64,000 nt of DNA. Source: Zantedeschia hybrid cultivar (lineage: Eukaryota; Streptophyta; Magnoliopsida; Alismatales; Araceae). The position numbers and the translations under genes are program-made. The stretch lies in contig JARZZO010000002.1 in NCBI GenBank assembly GCA_030544215.1, forward strand, positions 82,777,150 to 82,841,149. The letters run 5' to 3'. Below the pieces are notes generated by a model. The model ran no database searches and was not told the DNA's origin. It saw only the letters and a list, made by a program, of their open reading frames with translations. How positions within the stretch are numbered: the first letter of the stretch is position 1; every line of letters starts with the position of its first letter. Below, piece after piece: positions 37,089 through 47,698 of this stretch.

Positions 37089-38536
37089 CGTGGCCCTGAT
37101 AGAATTCATATTAAAGTGTGAAAATATTTAGAAGATGTAATGTAAGAGTGGAATGGTTGACCCGACTGTTTAACAAGATCCTAGTCTCTAAAAAATTGTC
37201 AGATGAACGGAGGAAGAGCACTCTTGTACGTATTTTTAAAAACAAATGAGATATCTAGGACTACTCAAATTATAAAGAAATTAAGCTCATGAGTCATACT
37301 ATAAAATTGTAGGAGAGAGTTGTGGAACATCGTTTACGTTGTGACACAACTATCTCGGTCAATCAATTCGACTTTATGATGGGTCGATCTACATTGGAAG
37401 CTATCTATCTTATTAGGAGCCTGATAGAGAAATATAGAGATATAAAGAAAGATCTACATATGGTGTTCATCGATTTGGCGAAGACCTATGATAGAGTTCC
37501 AAGAGATGTCTTGTGATGGGTGTTAGAGCGCAAAAGGATATCTACTAAGTACATACAAGTATTAAAAGACATGTATGAAGGAACAACTAATAGTGTCCAC
37601 ACGGTCAGAAGGGAAACAAGAGACTTCCCTATTTCTGTTGGAGTGCATCAAGTATCACAGTAAGTCCTTACCTTTTCGCATTAGTTATGGATGATTTAAT
37701 AAAGGATATACAAGAAGACATTAAGTGGTGTATGATGTTTGCGGATGATGTTGTGTTAATAGATGAGACGCAAGAAGGAGTTAATAGAAAACTAAAGCTT
37801 TGAAAGAGCACCTTAGAGTCTAAGGATTTCATGTTAAGTAGAACTAAGACATAATACATGCATTGTAAGTTTAGTGAAGAACGGATAGGCAAAAAGAAAA
37901 GAGTTAACTTGGATGGGATGGCAATACCCCAAAGCACACATTTCAAATATGTTGGTTCAATCCTCCAAGAAGACAGAAGGTACGATGAGGATATTACCCA
38001 TAGGATTAAAGCAGGATGGGTGAAGTGAAGACTTGTCACGGGAGTCTTGTGTGACCGCAAGATCCCAACGAAGTTGAAAGGAAAATTCTACCATACGAAG
38101 ATGAGACCTGCAATGTTATATGGTAGCGAGTGTTGGGCAATGAAGGGGCAACATGTCTCCAAGATGAGTATTGTCGAGATGAGAATGTTAAGGTGTATGT
38201 GCGGGTATATTAGGCTAGATAGAATTCATAATGAATATATTAGAGAAAAGGTAGGAGTGATACCAATTGAGGACAAATTGAGAGAAGGGAAACTGAGATG
38301 GTTTGAGTATGTTAGGCATAGACCTAGGGAGGCTCCAGTTAAAAAAGTGGAGCATATTAAGATAGAGAAGGGGAAAAGAGGAAGGGGTAGACTTAAATTA
38401 ACTTAGAAGAAGGTAGTACAATATGATTTGAAAGCTTTAAACATTTCAGAAGAGGTAGCCCAAAACCGTTTAGAGTGGAGACAGAGAATCCATATAGCCA
38501 ACCCCAATTATTTGGGATTAAGGCTTCGTTGATTGA
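37089..38536 (+). mobile_element. RTE-clade LINE, 5'-truncated
   Basis: Flanked by a perfect 19-bp duplication GTTGTAAATAAGATTAGCT (37070-37088, 38537-38555). The body reads as an RTE reverse transcriptase: GPD box at the start, MVFIDLAKTYDRVPRDVL (37460-37515), the MFADDVVL catalytic box near 37736, then the RTE C-terminal words MRPAMLYGSECWA and VGVIPIEDKLREGKLRWFEYV (key words IEDKLREGKLRWF). The 3' end ACCCCAATTATTTGGGATTAAGGCTT is the hallmark RTE tail, with its core TTTGGGATTAAGGCTTCGTTG. Several in-frame stops and at least two shifts break the frame. Confidence 0.93.
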
Positions 38537-39259
38537 GTTGTAAATAAGATTAGCTAAGAGTTGTTTCAAGTTGAGAGATTTAAAATTTGATATCAGATTA
38601 ATTGATGAATTGTAAGACTGTTATTGGAGACAATTTTACTTGCTATTTCATTATATTGAGGAATTGTCTTGAGCTTGATTTAGTTATTGTTGTTGTGCCT
38701 TAAAATTTTGAGTGTAATGGATGACCTACCAGGAATCTCTTGATCTACCTCCCTCTAATAAAGCTATCCTAGTTAGAGCTAACTAGCCAATAAAGCATAC
38801 TCTATTCTCATCGCCAACAACTTGGTGATGATCTTGTAAACCCCATTGAGAAGACTAATCAATCAAAAGTTTAGAAGAATATTTATTATCGACTTCTTGG
38901 GAATGAGAATTAAAAAGGTCTTGTGGATGCATCTAATATGTGTCTTCCCCTCTTGAAACTTCAACACTACCTTCATTAAGAGGTCTTTGACCACTTCCCA
39001 ACAATGTTGGTAGAACAACATGAGAAAATCATTAGGACCTCAACTTTATCTCCATTCATGGTGAAGAATGCCTTTCTGACTTCATATTCAGATAAAACTG
39101 CATTAAGCTCCCTTCTCTCTTGTTGTAATAGATGTGGAAGGAGATCATCAGCAAAGGAAGCCAAAAAGACTCCTCCTTAGAGAATAAGGTGGAATAAAAA
39201 TCGTGTGTGCCTCTGCATATCACCCATGTGAGTGAAAAGATGATCACCATCCTTCAAGC

Positions 39260-41236
39260 CATGGAATTTTGAATCGGATCGGGTCCCAAGATTGGCCGGT
39301 CCTGATCTCGATTTGATCAAAATACTGATCAACCGATCCAATGGAACAAAAATGATTCTAGATCAACCTAATTAAAAATATTAAAAAATTAAATAAAAAT
39401 CAGAAAAAATGAAAAAATGAAAAACTAACTAAACATACAAATCAATTCATAATATCATTATACAAATATAGATTCTTATATATTAAATGATGAAAAATAA
39501 ATAAGAATACACTATATACCTTTAATATGGATAATGTAATGACGAGGAGTCGTCATCGTCCTGGTGATGTTCGCATATCTATACTGAGGTTGCATATATT
39601 AGTTATATCTATAGCCAAATAATGATGCCACCATATCATGAAAACCTCTTTCAAATCTTTTAGGAGAGGTTGATGGTTGTTTGACTTGAAGTACTTCCAG
39701 AATATGCATGTGGGGCACCATAATGTGTAAAAAGAGCCAAAACCATACCTCCAATCAAACAATTTGATGTTGTTGGCCTTTATATCCTCCTCCTTGTCCT
39801 TGATCTTCTCCTTTTCCTCTTCCTTGACTTTGTCCACCTTGACGTTGATGATAAGTCCCAATTCCCAAACAGAATGAAGATGTAGTAAAACCTGCACCAG
39901 TGGTAACTCCAGCTGCTCCAGCGTTAGTCCCGTCATCATCACTAGGAACTTGTGTGGAGTCATCACTTCCAATGAGACCAGAATGTCTACTCAATCTTCT
40001 AGTGCCACTATGTTCATGTTGAGATCGTTCTCTATGATATTCACCTGAATAAATATTCTTCAACCTACTACTTTCTTGTGAACTCTCATTCTCCTACCCT
40101 TTTGAATGTTCCACATGTGAAGCTGACTTTTTAAGTGCTAGCTGAGATTGAGGAATCTCTGACAATGTCTCACAATGTCGATCTACTTATAGTCGCTACA
40201 AGTTGAATTACAGAACTAGAAGATGCTCCTTCCCTTGGTCTTTTTGAAGGTTGAAGTTCAAGATCTCGAGCTTCTACTCCATCTAATTCTTCTTTTACCA
40301 AATTTCAATCTTCAGGATCCAACACAGGTTGATCAATTTCTGATCTAGTCTCCACTCAAGCATGTAAAAGATGCTCCTCATCTAGAAGGTCACCCATATC
40401 TATATGTCTTTACAACGTCAACTTAGGCAGATTGTGCAAAGTGCCCATCTGCTTGCATATATCTTTTCTCTATCAGCCTCTATTTGTCCTTTCCTTTGGT
40501 CCTAAGGCGCATGTTGTACTGACAGTAGACCAACTTCTCTAGCCTAATTTAGGTAAAAATTGGGAATTCCATACTAAACATAAAATTCAATGTACATGAA
40601 TGGCAATATGCACCAATTGATGCAATTAACTGATTTTCATGCTTAACTGATATTCAATTGTATCAATTAACGAAAAGTCTCAATTTTTCAAATCCTAATT
40701 TAGGTGAAATTGGACATTTTATCTATTATTTTCAATTTCATATATATAGATCTTTAATTATACATTTAATACATTAATGAAGCATTTAGAACATAAATCT
40801 ATTTATTGTATTTTATTTTAAAATAAAAAATATTTTTTTAACTGAATGTAGTGAAAGATGGATCTTCAAGAACTTCCTTCTAAAACACTACCAAGCTTCG
40901 TCCTCCTCCTCTTCTTCCCTTATGCTTCCACCTTTCTAGATCTTTCTTCCTCTATTTTTCTCCTTTCTTTTACTCTTTTCAACAAGAAAAACGAGGGAAC
41001 GGATGTATTCCAGTCAGCGGCGACGACTTGGCTGGCAGCAGCAGAAAGCACCCATCGTCTCAGATCCACCCATATCGGGTCGGATTGGACAATTCATCCG
41101 ATTCCAGCCCACTAAAGGCCGATTCTTTCTTTCTTTTTTCTTTTGGCCATTTAATCCCTGGAATTGGATCGACTAGCGCTGATCCCGATCTGAATCATTC
41201 AATTCCGAAGCGGATCGGACAATTCTGCATTCCATG
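39260..41236 (-). mobile_element. GATCGG-type hAT, 1.98 kb, internally deleted
   Basis: Ends CATGGAATTTTGAATC and (reverse-complemented) CATGGAATGCAGAATTG with GATCGG-type subterminal words. A perfect 8-bp duplication CTTCAAGC flanks it (39252-39259, 41237-41244). The minus strand carries a remnant of a transposase C-terminus (about 40500-39550: EEHLLHA, LDGVEARDLELQPSKRPREG, a Ser/Gly-rich tail, FGYRYN), comparable to the tail of the transposase at 2311-5694. The BED and catalytic regions are gone. It interrupts the L1 at 38.7-43.0 kb. Confidence 0.9.
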
Positions 41237-41450
41237 CTTCAAGCAAGCCTCTAGTAGATCTCCTCTTTGAGGAGAATGTCACGATACTTTGCATTCAACT
41301 TCTCCCTCGCTTCTTTGTCAGCTTCATCTATGAGTCCTGCCTCTTCAAGAGCATCTAAGCAATAGAGCTGATCGAGAATCTTGTCTTTGGCACCTTGCCT
41401 ACAAGAGTCCTCAAAGCGCCACAATGAGTCGGTGCCTTTATTGAGGCTTT

Positions 41451-41588
41451 CAATTTCATGATCAGAGTAGCCATGGCAGATTGCTCTTGCACCCTTCTTC
41501 TATGCTCTTTACTAAGGCTTTCAATTTCATGATCAGAGTAGCCATGGCAGATTGCTCCTGCACCCTTGTTCTACACTCTTCTATCTTC
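41451..41588. repeat. 71-bp tandem duplication inside the L1
   Basis: CAATTTCATGATCAGAGTAG...GCAGATTGCTCTTGCACCC is repeated 71 bp later with few changes. It falls between the endonuclease and linker regions of the L1 and would shift its frame. Confidence 0.85.
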
Positions 41589-43370
41589 TTCCATAAATCC
41601 ATGATCCTTCAGTCAATACTTTTCCAACTTGAACATGTTTCTGTGCTGTGGCTTGGAGGAGGTCTTTAGCAAAATGGGCTTATGATCAAAGATAGGTCTC
41701 TATCCGCAAGTCGATTGTAGATTTAAGAAGTGACCTTTCAATCTACAGGAATCACAAACCTGTCAAGCCTTGGAACAAGAAGAGTCCATCATGAAATTAG
41801 ACCAAGTGAAAAGGAAGTTAGGCATAATAATGTTGATCAATGTCGCCTCCACAATAAATTCCTTGGTCTTCTATAACTCCCAAGGAACAAGTAGTTTCGG
41901 TCCTCTCCTTTAGAAACGTCGTAGCATTAAAGTCTCCTACAATACACCAAAATCTTCCTGAACGCTGGTGGAAGTTAAGATCCTCCCACAAGGCCTTCTT
42001 ATCTTCTCTCCCTTGGGGACCACAAACCCTTGTGAAATCCCAAATAAGACCATCCTCCATTGCTTGACCACTTCCTCTACTGCATATTCATTCCATAACA
42101 CCATGATGCCTCCCGCTCTCCCCCTAGCCTGTGAGCCACCCCCTTGGTAAAGCCTGCCACCCTCTCTCCCTTACAATGCCATCCCCCCTTGCACGTTTAG
42201 TCTTTTGGACACAAGAGGATTTCTATCGGACACCCTCTAATAAAGTCCTTAAGTACTCCCCTCTTATCCCTTCAGCACTCCCCTCTTATCTCTTCCCCCT
42301 ACCCCCCTCACATTCCATGTCATGATTCTCATTATGACAAGGACTCTTCTTCCTCTTCACCCTAGCCGGGGACCTCTACCTCACCCACAAGCCTCTCCCT
42401 TTGTTCTCCCCTCTTCAAGCAACATCTCCCTCCCATAGCATTTCTTGCTATTTCAGCTGCCTCCAGTTTTGAAGCTTGAACAAAGCCATCCTAATATTCT
42501 TATCTACCCCGTCTAAGTATACCCTAATTTTCTCTGCAACCTCCCTCACCTGTCCTGCTGTCATCCATTCACTTTTTGGAAGGAGCTCCTACACTGCTTC
42601 TTTGCACAACAATACCTCCTTCCAGTGAACATCCGCTCCGACCACTATCAGCAACGTCCACAGCTTTTGCCTCCTATCCTCCTCCCAACACCATTGCCTG
42701 GGTTTCCTTGACAATGCTCAACTGTGCCCCTCCCCCACCCCTCCTCGTAAAGGGAACTATTTTGGAGATCGCCTACCTCCAGGAAGAGTGGCTGATACAG
42801 CTCCAACCCTCATTGTATAATTGGGTCACCAACATGGAGGGAGGATCCTCTAAGAGACCATCAATGCCCCCTGACACCAATGGCCCACAGGTGTTGGTGG
42901 TGGCTCCCTGTAGTGTCTCCATTGGATCTCACGGTGGCTCAACTCCACCGATGGGTGCACCTTCTTTGTAGGCGGGAGCCATTGCTACAGTTGGGGGCCA
43001 GAGAAGGAGCGGGGCAAGATTGGCCATATCACTTATCCATACAGCATCGTATCTAACAAGATACAAGTAGGTACCAATCTGACTCGGCCTGGCTTGCACG
43101 AATCGCATGAGCTGGGTCAATTCAGGCCAATTTTTTCTTAGATTGTTGACTTTTATGAGCAATTATAACATAAACAAACTCTTACACCGCATGCTATATT
43201 AATGGCAGTGAGTTCAAGGCACATTGCCTTATTATGCATATAAACGAAACCATAAATGACTCATTAACAATGGAATAAAGTCTCACATACTCAGAAGAAA
43301 ATAACTCATTAGCTTTGTTCATACACAAGTATGATAGATACGTGGTAGACTAGTAGATTACAAGTTGTTG

Positions 43371-43375
43371 TTTTT

Positions 43376-43425
<50 letters not shown>

Positions 43426-43431
43426 GGGGGG
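43371..43431. repeat. T10-(GT)14-G23 composite tract
   Basis: A run of T, then 14 GT dinucleotides (43381-43408), then 23 consecutive G (43409-43431). The G run could form G-quadruplexes. Its length may be imprecise because such tracts are hard to sequence. Confidence 0.9.
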
Positions 43432-45420
43432 CGTCCATTGACAAGCAGGGTAACCCTGGGAGCCCTTGATCACTGCAAGAGCATAAGCAGGGGAGCATCT
43501 ATGGCTATATGGCTATCGAGTGCTCCAGCCTCTCCCGCCTCTCACCATGGTAAGGACAGAGCACAACTTGAAAAGCAATTCTGAAACTATTTTCAGGCAG
43601 TAAGGGTATATTAGCAAATGCAATAATGCATTTGCAAGAGTCATAATTTCACAATGTTTCTATAATAGGGGTATATTCACAGGAAAAAAAACTTCAAATA
43701 TAAAATTTATAGAATGGTAACAAAAAGTGTGCATGTGTAGGTATGATGTCTGTGTGCCCTTAAGTTCTAACTAGACAGAACTTATCTTATTCTCATTTGA
43801 ACTACAGAAGGAATTTTAATAAATGTGTTGCTGTCCCAATTCAGGGGTTCATAATGTCCTCCTAAGAAAAAATACAGTAAATTTGACTGTAGTAGAATAT
43901 TACTCATATATTACGACATGGATATACACTTAACATACTTCACCATATTAAATGAAAGATGAGATCATGCGGATCATCCCCAGTACTAAGAACAACAAAT
44001 CCTTCAAGGTATGGAGAGCTTGAGCTAGAGTACAGGATCATATTGTATCCAGTATGAGGTTCAAGTGCAGATGTGACATCAGTACCCTTGTTAAGGATAC
44101 AGGTAACATGAAATCTCACTATCTCTTATGATCTCCTTCCATGTTCCCATGGCAGATTTTGTTGCCACTAAAGCTGGATATCTCACAATCTCTCACCAGC
44201 TATTCCTGGTGCAAAGTGTTTTATGATGGCTTCCGTAACCTTAGTATTGCTTCTTGATGTCATCCCCTCAGAGGCATCCCACCACACTAGGCAAGAAGAC
44301 TCTCCTTTTCAACATGTGGCACGAAGTTATAATGCCCAATTTATACCCTCCTTGGGCATGCCTCTGTTACACCTCCCTCCTTCATGTTCCAAGCCTCCTT
44401 TTTATTCTTGGGTTAGTGACACCCTGGGACCACCTGCAAGAGATGTCAGAAAGATTCAAAAGTAGTTTTGAACTTCCTCCAGCTCCACCTGTACCAACGA
44501 CTTGTGACATACCTGCATCAAGGCTGTAGTTATTTCTCTCATCACTAGCAAGTTTTGACCATCCTTGGTGTCCCAGCCTACACCATTGGTTGTTGTGCCA
44601 CAGTTAGAAAAATACTGCATGTTCGTATCTCTCAGCCACTCGACACAAAATGGCATGCCAGGTTGCAAAGAAGAATTAGTCCGACACTCGACACAAAATA
44701 AAAGACAGCACGGTGCATAAAAGTGATCTTCCTGATAGGTTGTAACATGTAAATTCTACACGTCAAGTGTGTCTAAATGAAACCTGGATCACACACTCCA
44801 ACGTGTGGAAACAACCCCTCATTGCTTGCCCCACAGATTTTCCAGCCCAAGCTGCCTACTCATGGCACATGGTTTTGTACCCTTGGCCATGCCCATATTC
44901 AACCGAGCAACTATTACACTGAGAAGTCCCACAATAGTGTGTCCTCGAGGGTCTCAAATTTCTCGCAGCCAACACAAAATTAAGATGCAGTTTTTGGCAT
45001 CGCCTGAGCCAATACCATCCCTTTCTCCGCCCTCTTCTTCCTACCACAAGTAGCACCTGTAAAAACCTACAGATATTTCCCAGCATAACATCTAGAGGGT
45101 TCTGGAGTAGTCAGATTGTCAGAGGCATCAGAGAACATCTATGCTGAAGCTATGCACGTACAGATCTTCTCAATGCCTCCATGACAGTCAAAGGCTCCAC
45201 CATGACAAGATTGGCCCTTAGACATTGGCCAACTCACAACCTCCAGAAAGTTCCCCCCAAAAAAAATGAAGAGCCTCCTTAAGGGTCTCTTTCCCAGTGC
45301 AAAAGCATTGCCACAGTGCACGCCCCAGCTAATGGAGCCCTAGTGATTTACCATGTCCATGAACTGAGAGAAGTATGGAGATCAATTGATGCATTCAGCT
45401 GATGCTCACTTCATCACCAC
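43432..45420. other. unclassified, no intact gene
   Basis: Mixed sequence with many short frames on both strands, none with a domain I can name. It may be decayed transposon sequence linked to the inverted-repeat locus to its right. Confidence 0.35.
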
Positions 45421-45738
45421 CATCATGGTTATTTAGACCACCTCCCATACTATCCATCTCATTGCCTGGAATATCTTCCTTCCAAAACTTCTACAGGCTC
45501 CACAAAATTACCATTTTTCTATATGTTTTACTTCCCCATAGACAGGTGTTGCACCTGCTTCCTTTGGATCTCCATGTGACATCATGGTTATTTAGACCAC
45601 CTCCCATACTATCCATCTCTTTGCCTGGAATATCTTCCTTCCAAAACTTCCACAGGCTCCACAAAATTATCATTTGTCTATATGTTTTACTTCCCCATAG
45701 ACAGGTGCTGCACCCGCTTCCTTTGGATCTCCATGTGA
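45421..45738. repeat. tandem duplication, 159-bp unit
   Basis: CATCATGGTTATTTAGACC ... TTTGGATCTCCATGTGA (45421-45579) is repeated at 45580-45738 with a handful of substitutions. Confidence 0.92.
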
Positions 45739-45795
45739 TGGCCCAACTCCAGCCAAAGAGACCGTGTTGAAGCCATCATCTCAGTCATACGGTAG

Positions 45796-47548
45796 CATGG
45801 TTAGCAATACCGGCCAATACAGGTACGTACTGGCCGGTACATGTACCAATATAGGGTCAAATGCCCGATACCATATTTAAAATAAATAAAAAACAAAAAA
45901 AATATTGTACCGGTTCGGTACCGGACTTGTACCGGCCGTTACGTCCGAAACCGGACCGGTACCGAACCGGTACACATGAAACGCCCCCTTAAAAGGGGTG
46001 TTTCACTTTCCCCTCTCACAGAAACAGATTTGTGAGAGGGGCTTCTGCGGTTTTGAGAGGGGAAGGAGAAGGTGTTGCCGTCGCCGCTGCTGGAGAGGTT
46101 TTGGTCCTTTTGGGTGGAAGAAAAAAAGGAAATAGAAAAATGAATGATATATATTTTAAATCTTTAAATTATTTTTGAGTTGTTAACTGTTAGTAGATTA
46201 TTTACGTTCGTTTTCTCAGCAAAATAGACAACCCACAATTTTCGACCCTAATTAGCGGTTAAAAATTAGGACTTTTGTCTAATTACTTCAATTAAACATT
46301 AATTGAAGCCTAATTAATGTTGATTGCATAATTTAGAGTAGGAGCATACTGTCAATCTTGTTCATTGAACCCTAGTTAGAGAAAAATCCTCAATTTGACC
46401 TTAATTAGGGTTAAAAATTAGGAATTTTTCAAAAAGATCTACGGGTCATTATCCATACTAGTATACTCACCTATGTTTTTCATGGATAAAGATCGTTTGA
46501 TTTCATTAACATTTATTATTTGTAAATATTTAGTACATTAACATAATATTTTTCATGTTTAATCCGTATCAAAATAATCATTTAGTATGTGTTATGTGTA
46601 CTTCTTTGTCTTAATCTACCTTTATCACACTCAACACATATCTAATTAATTTTTTACATTTTTTCTTGATTTTTTTTTCTGATTTTCTCTGATTTTTCCT
46701 GAATTTTTCTACCCATTTTATACTTTTTTAAAAAAAAATTTATAAGGTGACAAAAAGTCACAATTCTATTGATGACAAGAAGAATGAAGTACAAAGGAGA
46801 CCCAAAAACACAGGTCAACTTGGTAGGACAGTCCTCCAACCAAGTTTAAAACAAAACACAACAAAAATATACAAAGGATCTATTACATAATGTCTGCTTT
46901 ATCAAGAAGATAAAACAGAATTACAAAATCTGATTTCTCAACACAAAAGATCCTTCCAATGCTAAGCCCTCTGCAAAATCTTAGGGTACCCCTCGTTAAG
47001 AATATTTGCAGCTCTTCCCCGCTCGTCCACCCAATTAAAAGTAATTTTCAGTAATTCAAAAGTACTGCTATATTGATCACTAAACTTCCTCATGTTTCTC
47101 TCACACCAAATAGCCTATAGCAAAGCCAGACCAATGATAAACCAGAGATTCTTTTGATCTAGAAAGGGACATACCCCAGACCACCATCTTAAAAGGTCCA
47201 TAACCGAAGAATGATCCACCCAAGCTATATCAAATAAACTGCAAATAATCTTCCACATAATAGAAACAATACCACAGTTCAGAAGTAGGTGATCTTGGTC
47301 CTCCTCAAACAAAGCACGGTAAACACAAGAATGATTTCCTGAGATAAGTAACATCTTGGCCCTCTTCCCTGTAAGAATTCTAGACCAAGCCACCTTCCAT
47401 AGAAATACCTTAATCTTATTGGGAAGACAATTAGACCACACTAGGTCCTTCCACCACACTAGCCATTTTATACTTACCGGTATCGGTACAGATACGTACG
47501 TATCGGTACCGGTACCCACCGATACAGGTATCGATACTGCCATCTATG
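45796..47548. mobile_element. GGTACCG-type hAT element, enlarged by an L1
   Basis: The left end is CATGGTTAGCAATACCGG; the right end, reverse-complemented, is CATAGATGGCAGTATCG. Flanks are TACGGTAG (45788-45795) and TACAGTAA (47549-47556), 6 of 8 matching. Subterminal regions carry CGGTACCG words (45820-45975, 47475-47535). Without the L1 (46726-47462) the element is about 1.0 kb, much longer than the 190-215 bp relatives. Its interior has a G-rich GAGAGGGG patch (46010-46110) and A/T-rich sequence. Confidence 0.75.
46726..47462 (-). mobile_element. L1 LINE 3' end nested in a hAT
   Basis: A 13-bp duplication CCATTTTATACTT flanks it (46713-46725, 47463-47475). The minus strand encodes the L1 zf-RVT domain (CLPNKIKVFLWKVAWSRILT, shortened key words KIKVFLWKVAW; then CVYRALFEEDQDHLLLNC and MWKIICSLF). 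A short T run next to the left duplication represents the poly(A) tail. The element is strongly 5'-truncated. Confidence 0.88.
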
Positions 47549-47556
47549 TACAGTAA

Positions 47557-47698
47557 CAAGGAATTCCGGGTCAGATCAGGTCCCCGAATTGGGACTCGCC
47601 GATCCCGATCCGAATCGAAATTGGATCGGCCAGAATCGGCCGAATCGGGACCTACCGATCCCGATCCTGATTGGGATCGGCCGATTCTTCATTCCATG
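47557..47698. mobile_element. GATCGG-type hAT MITE, 142 bp
   Basis: Ends CAAGGAATTCCGGGTC and (reverse-complemented) CATGGAATGAAGAATCGG, filled with GATCGG / CCGATC words. Flanked by TACAGTAA (47549-47556) and TACGGTAG (47699-47706). The left flank is shared with the adjoining GGTACCG element. Confidence 0.85.

Larger units (their letters stand above)
38720..42980 (-). mobile_element. L1 LINE, minus strand, split by a hAT
   Basis: On the minus strand an ORF2 starts at 42332 (MRIMTWNVRGVGG, the L1 endonuclease start). It continues with GGIMVLWNEYAVEE, then RFWCIVGDFNAT and a linker (LWRFEDSCRQGAKDKIL, EEAGLIDEADKEAREKLNAKY) up to 41245. After the inserted hAT (39260-41236) it resumes at 39251 with HDFYSTLFSKEE and ELNAVLSEYEVRKAFFTMNGDK. 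It ends in the reverse transcriptase near 38720. The upstream part (42340-42980) probably holds the end of ORF1. Many stops and shifts are present. The 3' half of the reverse transcriptase and the tail are missing. Confidence 0.78.

Noticed and set aside
42576..42971. A 131-codon plus-strand frame
   Set aside because: It lies opposite the minus-strand L1 (upstream of its ORF2 start) and has no features of its own.
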